NCBI GenBank assembly: GCA_019650355.1
Contig: BOWX01000004.1
Coordinates: forward strand, 1 to 64,000
Length of the DNA stretch: 64,000 nt
From: Fidelibacterota bacterium
GTDB taxonomy: Bacteria > Fidelibacterota > Marinisomatia > Marinisomatales > Marinisomataceae
Reading direction: 5' to 3'
Within the stretch, counting starts at the first letter, position 1, and every line of letters begins with the position of its first letter. The translations under genes and the position numbers were made by a program. Positions 1-8,491 of the stretch are shown here, piece after piece. Under the pieces are notes generated by a model. That model saw nothing but the letters and a program-made list of their open reading frames with translations. It made no database searches and was not told where the DNA came from.

Positions 1-3
1 CCT

Positions 4-293
4 CTAACTGTTAAGAACAAAAAAGCAAATATTTTCAAGCCCATTCAATTGAACAAAAACAACACTTGCAGCTGCTGGTTCTAGAATTTCGAGGACATGA
101 ATGCAATTAAAGCGACTGTTAAGACCATTCCTCCAAGAGCTGATCGAATTGCTGCAGCAGGATTAACTGCTTCTTTATGCAGTTCACCCATTGAATTTTC
201 ATTAAATTTTTTAGGAGCAATAAACTTAAATAATCCTAAAAGTGTTAAAGCAACAGCAATGATTGTAAATGCTAAACTTGTTTCCATTTTCAT
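4..293 (-). CDS. Small membrane protein, about three TM helices (one frame break)
   Basis: Not recognised with certainty; it resembles small DUF4345-like membrane proteins. The uninterrupted reading gives 70 residues with a first hydrophobic helix (about 8-25), a short polar stretch with PKKF and GELHKEAVNP, then a second helix. That frame stops after MSSKF. Adding one A to the run near position 86 continues the protein as ILEPAAASVV, a third hydrophobic segment, ending at a TAG at 4-6. A 1-base deletion is therefore likely. The first ATG lies directly behind a GGGG, so the second ATG (position 287, METS) has better Shine-Dalgarno spacing. Confidence 0.5.
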
Positions 294-376
294 CCCCTTT
301 TTTTTGATTTCTAAACTTTTAGAATATAAACAAATTTTTTTGGAATTTCTTGTATTGTAGTTTAACTTTTCGTCTC

Positions 377-450
377 GGGCGATTAGCTCAGCTGGTCAGA
401 GCGCCTGCTTTACACGCAGGATGTCGGAGGTTCGAATCCTTCATCGCCCA
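377..450 (+). tRNA. tRNA-Val (TAC)
   Basis: A cloverleaf can be folded by eye. The acceptor stem GGGCGAT (377-383) pairs with ATCGCCC (443-449), with discriminator A450. The D arm has GCTCAGCTGGTCAGAGC. The anticodon stem CCTGC/GCAGG holds the loop TTTACAC, giving anticodon TAC (Val). The T arm is GGAGG-TTCGAAT-CCTTC. CCA is not encoded. A coding sequence starts only 5 bases downstream on the same strand. Confidence 0.95.
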
Positions 451-455
451 CTTCC

Positions 456-1002
456 ATGAAAAAATATAAATTTTATTTCTCAATTTATTTAGTACTTCAA
501 ACAATTATTTTTTCTCAAAACATTACAATGGTTGATCCGTCAAATAATATTGGAATTGATAAATGGGGAATTGTCAATGATGGTGTAATGGGAGGAATCT
601 CACAATCCAATATTTACCTTAATGAAGCAAACAATATTATTTTTGCTGGTAATGTCTCCCTAGAAAATAATGGTGGATTTGCATCCATAAGAAGAGGTTC
701 GATGGAAATCAATTAAAGAAGCTTCTAAATTCTTACTAAGAGTAAAAGGTGATGGAAATATATATAAATTTCGTTTGACAATGAAGGGTAGTTATGCGAA
801 TTATTCTGCTAATTTTAAGACTATTAAAGGTCAATGGGTTGATATTGAAATCCCAGTTGAAAACTTTCAACCTTACTATTTTGGTAGAAGCATAAGAGCT
901 CCAAAACTAAAAGTACAAAAAGTAAATTCTATGGGAATTCTTATTTCTGATAAGCAGGAAGGTAACTTTTTATTAGAGATTGAACATATAAAAGCTTTTT
1001 AA
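456..1002 (+). CDS. CIA30-family (complex I intermediate-associated protein 30-like) exported protein, frame-broken
   Basis: The CIA30/NDUFAF1 fold is recognised by WGIVNDGVMGGISQS and the downstream NNGGFASIR. In bacteria the family is a jelly-roll protein of uncertain role; a function in NADH dehydrogenase assembly is known only for mitochondria. The N-terminus (MKKYKFYFSIYL...FSQ) looks like a Sec signal peptide, so this copy is probably periplasmic. The frame stops at 716, but the next frame carries WKSIKEASKFLLRVKGDGN, the expected continuation, so one base is missing near 700. The start is 5 bases after tRNA-Val with no Shine-Dalgarno visible. Confidence 0.8.
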
Positions 1003-1015
1003 TTAAATTATTTTA

Positions 1016-2216
1016 ATGGGGAAGCACATATACAGATTAACCATTCTTATTTTTATTTCGATCATATTTTCTTGTTCTGGAGGAAATTCAACACAGTCTG
1101 TTGAAGATGTTGGTGACGATACCCCGGGCGATAATTCAGGAGGAAATGGTGGTGGAATAATTCCTGAACCTGTAGCTAGCTTTACAGTTTCCTCTTATAG
1201 CGGTGAAGCTCCTTTTGATATTACATTTACAAGTACATCTACCGGTGAAATCACTTCTTGGTTATGGAATGTGGATGATGATAGTGATATTGAAAGTACA
1301 TATTACACCTTTACACATACTTATGATAATGCAGGTACATATGATGTATCATTAATAGTAATTGGACCTGGCGGTCAAAATGTTCATACTGAAAATGATA
1401 TAATATCAATAACTGAGCCTGAAACATCAACTGAAACTGGATTATTTAGTGAAACCATGTCCTATGATAATGAAACAAGAGAATATTTAATATATATCCC
1501 TTCATCATATGACCCAAATTCTGCTACTCCAATTCTGTTCGCATTCCACGGATTTGGTGGATATAGTCAATATTTTATTAATACAGCAGATTTTAGATCT
1601 TTAGCTGATCAGTTTAATTTCATTGCAGTTTATCCTCAAGGCCTTATTTGTGGTGGTGGAACTACATGGAATACTAATCCTCCAGGAGGAGATAATAAAT
1701 GCAGTCAAGATGATATAGGGTTTTTTGCTGCATTACTTAATGAGATATCAGGCAATTATAATATAGACGCATCAAAAGTGTTTTTAACTGGGTACTCAAA
1801 TGGAGCTGACTTCTCATATTCTATGGCATGCTATCAAAGTTCATTAGTAACAGCTATTGCACCTGTTTCAGGATTAATGCCAATGAATGATTCAAGCAGA
1901 ATGTCAACCAAGCCATGCAACTTCAGTAATGATATTTAATGGAACTATTGATTATTCCAGACCTTACAATGGTATTGCTGGATATATGATGAGCGTAGAT
2001 CAAACAGTAGCTTATTGGTCTCAGTATAATAATACCGATTCTTCACCGCAAACTAATATTGTTGGAGATATTGAAAACTACACCTACTTAAATGGAGATA
2101 ATTACACAACTGTAGATCTATTTAAAATTGTAAACGGTGATCACTATTGGTTTACCTTGTCATATAATGGAAATTCCATGGAGGAACTAATGTGGAATTT
2201 TTTCTCAAGTAATTAA
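1016..2216 (+). CDS. PKD-domain lipoprotein esterase (PHB depolymerase/LpqC-type), frame-broken
   Basis: Exported lipoprotein: signal peptide with lipobox FSCS, then a Gly/Asn-rich linker and one PKD domain (PVASFTVSS ... FTHTYDNAGTYDVSL, about residues 58-130). A C-terminal alpha/beta-hydrolase follows (REYLIYIPSSYDP, FAFHGFGG, nucleophile elbow GYSNGAD, about 155-390). This architecture belongs to the polyhydroxybutyrate depolymerase/feruloyl esterase-like family that cleaves ester bonds in polymers or plant-type substrates; the substrate here is unknown. The frame shifts between about 1890 and 1930. After it come the expected Asp motif (NGTIDYSRPYNG) and a His candidate (NGDHYW), so the catalytic triad is complete if joined. 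A single indel error is likely. Confidence 0.85.
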
Positions 2217-2262
2217 AACCACAAATAATGCCTTTGCAGTAAAAAAATGATATATTGTCTTC

Positions 2263-3207
2263 ATGGAAAAAACTGCAATCATTGCACTTGGAGGAAACGC
2301 TCTCTCAGATAAAAGTCAAGCTGGTACTATAAATGATCAGTTTAGTAATACTCGAAAATCATTGACTGAAATTATCAAGTTTTTAAAAGAAGACTATAAT
2401 ATCTGTATAACTCATGGAAATGGTCCGCAAGTTGGAGATGAGCTATTAAGAATGGATTTAACTCAAGATGAAGTTTCTCCATTGCCATTAGGTGTTTGTG
2501 TAGCTGGTACACAAGGAACTATAGGTTATATGATTCAACAAACTTTCCAAAATATTTTAAATCAAGAAAATATTGATAAAGAAGTAGTAACACTAGTAAC
2601 TCAAGTTGTTGTAGATCCAAAACATCCTTCACTTAAAAATCCAACAAAATTTGTTGGACAACGTTTTTCAAAGCAAGAGGCAGAAAAAAGAGCAAAGCGC
2701 ATGGGATGGATAGTTAAAGAACAAGATCCTGGGGAGTGGAGAAGGGTAGTTCCATCTCCAGATCCTGATTTTGTAATGCATGGTATTAGTATTAGAACTC
2801 TAGTTGAGGCAGGTATTATAGTTTTAGCAGCTGGTGGTGGAGGTATTCCAGTTTTTATTGGTGAAGATGGGAAGTTTGAAGGAATTGATGCAGTCATTGA
2901 TAAAGACCTAACAGCTGCAAAGCTTGGTAGAGTAATTCGTGCCGATGAATATTATATTGTAACAGATATTGAGCAAGTTTATTTAAACTATGGAACTGAT
3001 AACCAATCTCCAATTAATCATATGACAGATGTAGAAGCCAAACAATTCCAAAAAGAAGGACATTTTCAACAAGGAAGTATGTGGCCAAAAATTCGTTCAG
3101 CTATTTATTTCTTAAAACATTATGGTAAAAAAGTTATAATTACAAATATCGATCATCTTCAAGATGCCATTGATGGAAAAGCTGGTACAACTATCGTTAA
3201 AGGGTAA
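2263..3207 (+). CDS. arcC: Carbamate kinase
   Basis: Converts carbamoyl phosphate and ADP to ATP, CO2 and ammonia (reversible), an amino-acid-kinase fold enzyme of the cytoplasm. Full length at 314 residues. Family signatures are present: ALGGNAL (about 8-14), THGNGPQVG (about 50-58), AAGGGGIPV (about 190) and VTDIEQVYLN (about 237). No arginine deiminase or ornithine carbamoyltransferase gene lies next to it, so its substrate may come from another pathway such as purine or agmatine breakdown. The stop codon overlaps the ATG of the next gene by one base (TAATG). Confidence 0.95.
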   Translation: MEKTAIIALGGNALSDKSQAGTINDQFSNTRKSLTEIIKFLKEDYNICITHGNGPQVGDELLRMDLTQDEVSPLPLGVCVAGTQGTIGYMIQQTFQNILNQENIDKEVVTLVTQVVVDPKHPSLKNPTKFVGQRFSKQEAEKRAKRMGWIVKEQDPGEWRRVVPSPDPDFVMHGISIRTLVEAGIIVLAAGGGGIPVFIGEDGKFEGIDAVIDKDLTAAKLGRVIRADEYYIVTDIEQVYLNYGTDNQSPINHMTDVEAKQFQKEGHFQQGSMWPKIRSAIYFLKHYGKKVIITNIDHLQDAIDGKAGTTIVKG

Positions 3208-3758
3208 TGGATTTATTTTCAGCTAATCAATTAATGTGGGCAGCTTTTATTGTTGGTAATAGTGCTCCTGTAATATTTTTCATACTTTATTATTATCAAA
3301 AAATAACAGCAGAATTGTTCAAGTTATATTTTTTGGGAGTATTAGTGGGACTTACATGGGAAATTCCTTTCGCATTGGCAGGAAAATCATTTCACCTAAT
3401 TCTAATTGATTGGCCAATTAATCTACCTTTAGTAAGAAATATTACATACTCATTTATTGATGGTCTAATTTTTATTGTTGGCATTTTTTTAGCAAAAGCA
3501 TTTCTTAAAAATAAAGAATTTCTTTATACATTCAACTCAACAGCATTGTTAATAATGATTATTTGGGGAAGTATTTCTGAGTTTTTAGTAGACTTGAATG
3601 GAAATGGAAAGCTGTGGTTATTTATTGATAACTGGTATAATCCTATATTTATAACTATTAATGGTAATGGTTTAACTATTATTCCTCAACTCATTTGGTT
3701 TGTTGCTCCGATTGCGTACTATTTTACTATCTTGAGATGTCTATCAAAGAAAATATAA
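3207..3758 (+). CDS. Uncharacterised polytopic membrane protein
   Basis: 183 residues with about five hydrophobic segments (roughly 10-28, 37-55, 80-100, 112-130, 150-178) and few charges outside the loops. I do not recognise a family. Acidic and aromatic residues lie near helix ends (TWEIPFALAG, GSISEFLVDLNGNGKLW), which suggests a functional polar site in the membrane. It is translationally coupled to carbamate kinase (TAATG) and overlaps the next gene by 22 bases, so the three genes probably form one transcript. No function can be assigned from sequence alone. Confidence 0.75.
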   Translation: MDLFSANQLMWAAFIVGNSAPVIFFILYYYQKITAELFKLYFLGVLVGLTWEIPFALAGKSFHLILIDWPINLPLVRNITYSFIDGLIFIVGIFLAKAFLKNKEFLYTFNSTALLIMIIWGSISEFLVDLNGNGKLWLFIDNWYNPIFITINGNGLTIIPQLIWFVAPIAYYFTILRCLSKKI

Positions 3759-4294
3759 GACATGAAAAACGTCATGAAAGATCTCTTCTTTCGGATGCAC
3801 ATATTTCAAGATTGTCTGATAATTTTTTGTCACAGTGGTTAAAGATTTCAAAAGAATTATCATATAACACTGTAGGTCTTTATTATCCGTTCGATAATGA
3901 AGCATCTCCGCTTGAAATAATAAATTATCTTCATTCGAAGAATAAAGAAGTATTACTTCCTGTGATTGAAAATCAATCAAAAACTCTTTCTTTTGCAAAA
4001 TATGATTTTCAATCTGAGCTATTAACTAATAAATACGGAATATACGAACCAAAAGATAAAGAATTTGTTGATAATAAACATATCGACATTGTATTAGTAC
4101 CTTGTGTTGCATTCAATAACCAATTATTTCGATTAGGGATGGGAGGTGGTTTTTACGATCGAACTTTTTCAAAAAAGACATCAACTATTTTAATTGGTAT
4201 TGCGTATAGTTTTCAGTTTGAAAACATTTCATTTCAAGAAGAACACGATATCAAGATGGATTATGTGATTACCCAAAAAGAGATATTAAAATAA
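3737..4294 (+). CDS. 5-formyltetrahydrofolate cyclo-ligase
   Basis: ATP-dependent conversion of 5-formyl-THF to 5,10-methenyl-THF (MTHFS, YgfA family) in one-carbon metabolism. The family signature GMGGGFYDRT is at about residues 134-143. The basic N-terminal KxxxRHEKRHERSLL helix and the YYPFDNEASP motif also fit. The frame is open further upstream, but the ATG at 3737 gives the usual start MSIKENIRHEKR and a family-typical 185 residues. It overlaps the 3' end of the preceding membrane-protein gene. Its stop directly abuts the stop of the convergent ubiE gene. Confidence 0.9.
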   Translation: MSIKENIRHEKRHERSLLSDAHISRLSDNFLSQWLKISKELSYNTVGLYYPFDNEASPLEIINYLHSKNKEVLLPVIENQSKTLSFAKYDFQSELLTNKYGIYEPKDKEFVDNKHIDIVLVPCVAFNNQLFRLGMGGGFYDRTFSKKTSTILIGIAYSFQFENISFQEEHDIKMDYVITQKEILK

Positions 4295-5008
4295 TTAAAT
4301 TGGTTTTGAGGCACTATAAATGTTAACAATACCAAGAGATAAATATTTTATTTGAATATTTTTAAAACCAGCTTTCTCTAAAATCATCTTAAATTCCTTC
4401 CCATGTGGAAAATGTTCAGCTGAGGTTGATAGATATTGGTAAGCTTGTTGATTTTTTGCAATCATTCTTCCTAAAACTGGAACAATAAGTTTTGTATAAA
4501 GAAAGTATCCAAATCGAAATATAAAAAAGGAAGGTACAGCAGTTTCAAGTATAATTAATTTTTTGCCAGGCCTTAAGACACGTTTAATCTCAGATAAGCC
4601 TTCTTCCAAGTTTTCAAAATTTCTAACTCCAAAACCTATTGTTGCAACATCAAAAGTATTATCATCAAAACTCATATTTTCTGCATCTTCTAATTGAAAT
4701 CTGATATTTGATAATCCCATACTTTTTTTATTAGCTAAATCCAACATCATCGATGCATTGTCAACTCCAACAACTTGAACATTATCGTTTGCAAAACATA
4801 ACGCTATATCTCCAGTACCAGTTGCGATATCAATTATTTTGCTTGGGCCATTCTGCATTGAAAGTTTATAAACGATATTTCTCCAATTCTTATCCATGTT
4901 TAATGTCATCATTTTATTGATTTGATCATATCGTGATGATATATCATTAAACATATTTTTTATTTGAATTTTTTTTGATTCATTTTTTGAATTATCTGGT
5001 TTTATCAT
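4295..5008 (-). CDS. ubiE: Demethylmenaquinone/ubiquinone C-methyltransferase
   Basis: SAM-dependent C-methylation of the quinone ring; the same family member is called MenG where only menaquinone is made, which is likely here. SAM motif I is DIATGTGDIA (about 60-69). The UbiE signatures GFGVRNFENLEEGL and KRVLRPGKKLIILE are present, as is SRYDQINKMMTLNMDKNWR at the N-terminus. Full length (237 residues), intact. It would supply methylated quinone for the alternative complex III encoded later in the window. Convergent with the formyl-THF cyclo-ligase, with stop codons side by side. Confidence 0.95.
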   Translation of the reverse strand: MIKPDNSKNESKKIQIKNMFNDISSRYDQINKMMTLNMDKNWRNIVYKLSMQNGPSKIIDIATGTGDIALCFANDNVQVVGVDNASMMLDLANKKSMGLSNIRFQLEDAENMSFDDNTFDVATIGFGVRNFENLEEGLSEIKRVLRPGKKLIILETAVPSFFIFRFGYFLYTKLIVPVLGRMIAKNQQAYQYLSTSAEHFPHGKEFKMILEKAGFKNIQIKYLSLGIVNIYSASKPI

Positions 5009-5021
5009 TTAATAAGATAAA

Positions 5022-5052
5022 AAAAATGGCAGGTAATGCACTAGCCATTTTT
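5022..5052. other. Hairpin in the divergent ubiE/hemolysin III promoter region
   Basis: AAAAATGGC (5022-5030) and GCCATTTTT (5044-5052) are exact inverted repeats with a 13-base loop, and they are flanked by A- and T-tracts on both sides. It has the shape of a rho-independent terminator but lies between two divergent start codons, where no upstream gene ends. It could be an attenuator or a protein-binding site. Function not shown. Confidence 0.5.
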
Positions 5053-5091
5053 AAAGGTTTATGATTTAAGTATTTATAGCTATTTTTTTGT

Positions 5092-5739
5092 ATGAAAAAT
5101 CTCCCAAATCAATTTTTTTATTCCAAAGAAGAAGATAGATTGAACGTTATCTCTCACGGAATAGGTTTTATACTTAGTATCATTGGATTAATTTTTTTAT
5201 TAAACAAAGGGCTCCAAGATTTTAACCTACTTCGTTTTTTGAGCTTTCTTATTTATGGTATAAGTTTATCTACAATGTACATTGCTTCAACGTTATACCA
5301 TAATTCTAAAACACCAGAAGGAAGGTACAAATTCAGACTTTTTGATATGGTTTCTATTTATTTACTAATTGCTGGATCTTATACACCATTTACTTTAACT
5401 GTTTTAATTGATAGTGGAGGTTTAACACTATTCTTATTGGTTTGGGTGATAGCTTTCATTGGAATTATTTGGAAAATTTTTACTGTAGGTAACTATAATA
5501 TTAGTTCAACATTATTATATATTTTTATGGGTGGTCTTTGGTTATTTTTCATTGATGCTTTCATAAATGAAATTCCTCAAAATGCATTAATGTGGATATA
5601 TGCTTCAGCTTCAACCTATTTAATTGGCGTCTTTTTCTATTTAGCCGATTCGAAGATCAAATACAATCATTTCATTTGGCATATTTTTGTTCTTCTTGCA
5701 AGTGCGTTTCATTACATCTCAATTTACTTTTATATTTAA
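5092..5739 (+). CDS. Hemolysin III / PAQR-family membrane protein
   Basis: Seven-helix membrane protein of the HlyIII (TIGR01065, YqfA-like) family. Conserved features are the N-terminal EEDRLNVISHGIG, the central SLYHN-type motif (ASTLYHNS) followed by KFRLFDMVSIYLLIAGSYTPFTL, and the C-terminal HFIWHIFVLLASAFHY. The conserved His residues (in SHGIG, LYHN, HFIWH and AFHY) match the zinc-binding/hydrolase-like core of PAQR proteins. In bacteria the role is unclear, probably lipid or membrane homeostasis. Full length (215 residues), intact. Confidence 0.9.
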   Translation: MKNLPNQFFYSKEEDRLNVISHGIGFILSIIGLIFLLNKGLQDFNLLRFLSFLIYGISLSTMYIASTLYHNSKTPEGRYKFRLFDMVSIYLLIAGSYTPFTLTVLIDSGGLTLFLLVWVIAFIGIIWKIFTVGNYNISSTLLYIFMGGLWLFFIDAFINEIPQNALMWIYASASTYLIGVFFYLADSKIKYNHFIWHIFVLLASAFHYISIYFYI

Positions 5740-5752
5740 TCTACCTACCTTA

Positions 5753-7280
5753 ATGAAAATGAAAAAATATTCTGTTCCAAAAAATTTCAACTCATCCATT
5801 GGGCATAATAGCCTAGATAATTATCAATCTTTAAGAAAGAATGCTGAGCAAGATTCAAACTCTTATTGGGAGTCCGTTGCAGAGCGTATTGATTGGTTTG
5901 ATAAGTGGACAACTATCAACAATACAGATTATTCTAAAGCGCATATCGAGTGGTTTTCAAATGGAAAACTAAATGCATCCTATAATTGCATAGATAGGCA
6001 TATTGAAAATGGCTTAGGAGAAAAAACAGCCCTTATTTGGCAATCAAATGATCCAACTATCTCAACAAATGTCTCTTATAATGAATTATTGAAAAAGTTT
6101 CATTATTTGAAGGTTTAAAAAATGGTCAAAAAAAGGGATGTTTTTTTTTAAGCAAAGATTCCGAGGAAAATTTGCGTTTTTTTAGTTTTTAAACAGGCAT
6201 TAGGGGTTTTACTTTAAGGAGTTAAAAAAAAATAAGTTTTTAGTGTAACATTATTCCAAAATTTAAAGAGGTTAAATTTGTTCAATAAAAAAAGCGTAAA
6301 ATTAAGAAGCCCCCAAAAAATTTTATTTAATTTTTAAAAGGGTTGTTTAGGGGGAAAAATTTAAGGAATAATTTTTTTGGGAAATAAAATTTCCCCTGAA
6401 AAAAAAGCCCCTTATTTTTTTATAATTTCGGTTTTAAAAAAACCAAAAAGGGGGTAACATACAAAAAAATTTTTGGAGCGTAATTAATGTTTTAATAAAA
6501 ATATTTTTTTAAACCTAAAAGGTATTACAGGTTTTCAAATTTTTGGATTATCAAATTTAAATTTAAGTTTTTTTAAAAAAAGGGTTAAATTCCAATTTTG
6601 GAAGTTTTTGGAAATTGTTAAAGGGGAAAATAAGTTTTTTTTAAAAACCCAAAATTGGGCTTTTTAAAAAAGGGAATTTTTAAAAAAATTTTTACAGAAA
6701 ATTTGGGGGGCCCAAAAAATTTAAATCCCAAATCTTGGGTTTTTTTTAAAATTTAAGGAATAAAAATTCCTATTTTTAAATTAATGAAGGGAGGATTTTA
6801 AGCCCCATTTAGGTTTCCCAAAAAAAACCAAATCCCCAATTTAATTAAGTTAAATTCCAAATTTTAAATAAAAAAAATTAACGGAAAATCTTTATTTGTT
6901 TTAACGGGGGGCCCAAATAAGGGGGCATAAATTTAAATCGATTTTCTCAAGCCCGGAAATTTTTTTTTAAGGGATACAAATAGAATATAAATTTTTTTTA
7001 CTGGTTTGTTTTAAAATGTTTGGGGGCATAAATTGGGGAAAAAATTTTTTTGGGGAAGGGGAAAAATATATATATCCCAAAATTTAAAAGGGAAATTTTG
7101 CTTTTTTATTATAAGGGATTTGATACAAAAAATAAAAAAAAGTATTTTAATATTCCCCAAAAATTACCCCAGGGCAAACCTGGGTTTTCTTTTTTTTGGA
7201 TTCAAAACCCAAAAAATAAAAAATTTTTAAAAAAAAATTTCCCCCAAAAAAAAATTGGGGTATACATCAACAAGCAATAA
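5753..7280 (+). CDS. acs: Acetyl-CoA synthetase; 5' third readable, remainder corrupted
   Basis: The first 122 residues from the ATG at 5753 match the N-terminal domain of AMP-forming acetyl-CoA synthetase: SYWESVAERIDWFDKW, AHIEWFSNGKLNASYNCIDRH and KTALIWQSNDP. After about 6118 no frame stays open and the DNA turns into long single-base runs. A degraded match to the ATP-binding motif YTSGSTGKPKGV can still be seen around 6420-6465 in the right order. A normal gene would need about 1.95 kb, but only about 1.5 kb remains before the DUF2805 gene. The 3' end given is nominal. The enzyme activates acetate to acetyl-CoA. Confidence 0.75.
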
Positions 7281-7290
7281 TGTTATAATG
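6119..7290. other. Corrupted, homopolymer-inflated consensus (probable assembly artefact)
   Basis: About 1.17 kb in which A, T, G and C all occur in unusual runs (for example repeated GGGGGG, CCCCC and blocks of 7-9 T or A). The texture is unlike anything else in the window, and all six frames are broken. No repeat unit, palindrome or mobile-element ends are visible. It begins abruptly inside acs and ends just before the DUF2805 gene. Short open frames here (for example 7033-7280) are not credible genes. Confidence 0.85.
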
Positions 7291-7305
7291 TTTAAAAAAA
7301 TAAAT

Positions 7306-7534
7306 TTATTTTTGATCTGAAGATTTAAATCTTGTTGAACGAGAAGTAGAGCTATGCTTTGTTTTTCTTCCTTTAACTCTTTTTCTCCAAAGTTCAAAAG
7401 AGCTTCTTTTAAGATGTGTTCTCATAATTTTTGGCCCTTTTTTTTTAATCCAAATTGGTATTCAATGGCTTCAAAGGGTGATCTTCCCATGCCATTTCGA
7501 TAATTCTATCAATATCTTGAGGCTTAATATCCAA
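7306..7534 (-). CDS. DUF2805 / TIGR03643 family small protein, frame-broken
   Basis: The family is recognised by IIEMAWED, then (after a frame correction) PFEAIEYQFGL, IMRTHLKRSSFELW and RKRVKGRKTKHS. About 76 residues, matching the family's usual 75-85. It reads from a TTG at 7534, overlapping the end of the SDR gene, to a TAA at 7306-7308. Two bases are missing: a T in CCTTTGAAG near 7474, and one around the A-run at 7438-7446 that would otherwise create a stop. These indels sit beside the corrupted acs region. The family is small and basic with unknown function. Confidence 0.75.
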
Positions 7535-8360
7535 ATCCACCACCATGACACATTAATATCTGTCCAGTGACATAGTTGGATTCAGGAATACAGAACATAT
7601 ATATTGCTCCAGCAGCTTCTTGAGGAGTTCCAGGTCTACCTAAAGGAATCATAGTCTTAGCTGATTGAAATACAGCAGAATTCACACCAACTTTGATTTT
7701 ATTTCCTTCAATATCAATGAGCGATTCTTCTTTTTCAGCATCTGCATCAGTTAAGCGAGTTTTAATGAGTCCAAATCCTACAGCGTTGACGTTAACATTG
7801 TATCGACCCCATTCTTTTGCCATAGTTTTGGCCATTCCTACAACTCCAGCTTTTGCTGTAGCGTAATTTATTTGTCCAGCATTTCCAAACATTCCAGATG
7901 TAGAAGAGATATTTACTACTTTTCTAAAATTGGTAATTCCATTTTCTTTTTCTTCTAAAAACAATCTTTTAATGTGAGGTTGTGCAGCTCTAAGAATTTT
8001 AAAAGGAGCAGTAAGGTGACATTCTAAAATTGCATCCCATTGTTTATCATCCATTTTTTGAATGACATTGTCCCAGGTGTATCCAGCATTATTAACAATG
8101 ATGTCTATCCCACCAAATGAATCTAAAGCAGTATTAATAAATCGCTCTGCAAAGTCATCATCAGTAACGCTTCCATTACAAGCAACTGCTTTTCCTCCCA
8201 TATCCATGATATCAGATACAGTTTGATTGGCAGGATCTGCATCTAAATCATTTACAACTATATGAGCACCATCTTTTGCTAACATTAAAGCTAGCTCTCT
8301 TCCAATTCCTCTTCCAGAACCGGTAATGAGTGCTACTTTTCCTTCTAATTTTTTTTTCAT
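7524..8360 (-). CDS. SDR-family oxidoreductase (3-oxoacyl reductase/FabG-like)
   Basis: NAD(P)-binding short-chain dehydrogenase with TGSGRGIG (about 12-19), NNAG, catalytic Ser in NISSTSGMFG and YATAKAG. The start ATG at 8360 (MKKKLEGKVALITG) has AAGGAAATGAT upstream, so I prefer it to the open extension to 8393. At 278 residues it is longer than FabG because of an insert before the catalytic Ser (KRLFLEEKENGITNF) and another after the Tyr. These resemble the SDR module of multifunctional beta-oxidation enzymes. Substrate is probably a 3-hydroxyacyl-CoA or -ACP. Followed by the overlapping DUF2805 gene. Confidence 0.85.
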   Translation of the reverse strand: MKKKLEGKVALITGSGRGIGRELALMLAKDGAHIVVNDLDADPANQTVSDIMDMGGKAVACNGSVTDDDFAERFINTALDSFGGIDIIVNNAGYTWDNVIQKMDDKQWDAILECHLTAPFKILRAAQPHIKRLFLEEKENGITNFRKVVNISSTSGMFGNAGQINYATAKAGVVGMAKTMAKEWGRYNVNVNAVGFGLIKTRLTDADAEKEESLIDIEGNKIKVGVNSAVFQSAKTMIPLGRPGTPQEAAGAIYMFCIPESNYVTGQILMCHGGGFGY

Positions 8361-8435
8361 ATCATTTCCTTTTTTAGTAATCAATTTTACCATTTTTTTT
8401 AATTTTTTGCTCTATTAGTTTTTGAAGGTAGTACA

Positions 8436-8466
8436 TTGACATTTATATAAGTAAAGTGTACTTTAC
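8436..8466 (+). promoter_or_regulatory. Candidate -35 box and overlapping operator upstream of the CPBP gene
   Basis: TTGACA at 8436-8441 is a perfect -35. Seventeen bases later TACTTT (8459-8464) could serve as a weak -10. Lying across that -10 is the inverted repeat GTAAAGT-gt-ACTTTAC (8451-8466), two 7-base arms with a 2-base centre, placed where a bound repressor would block polymerase. The regulator is unknown. The gene's ATG follows at 8492 with GGAG at 8481-8484. Confidence 0.45.
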
Positions 8467-8491
8467 ATCTTAACAATTTTATGGAGAAACA

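Noticed and set aside
2601-2897. Antisense reading frame within carbamate kinase
   Set aside because: Typical shadow of a well-conserved gene, no initiation signal or known family.
7033-7280. Two overlapping short open frames on the plus strand
   Set aside because: They lie in the corrupted homopolymer tract, have low-complexity K/F/N-rich translations and no start signals.
6119-7290. Novel AT-rich element or phase-variable locus
   Set aside because: No repeat unit, ends or palindromes; remnants of the acs ATP-binding motif show it is damaged consensus of the same gene.
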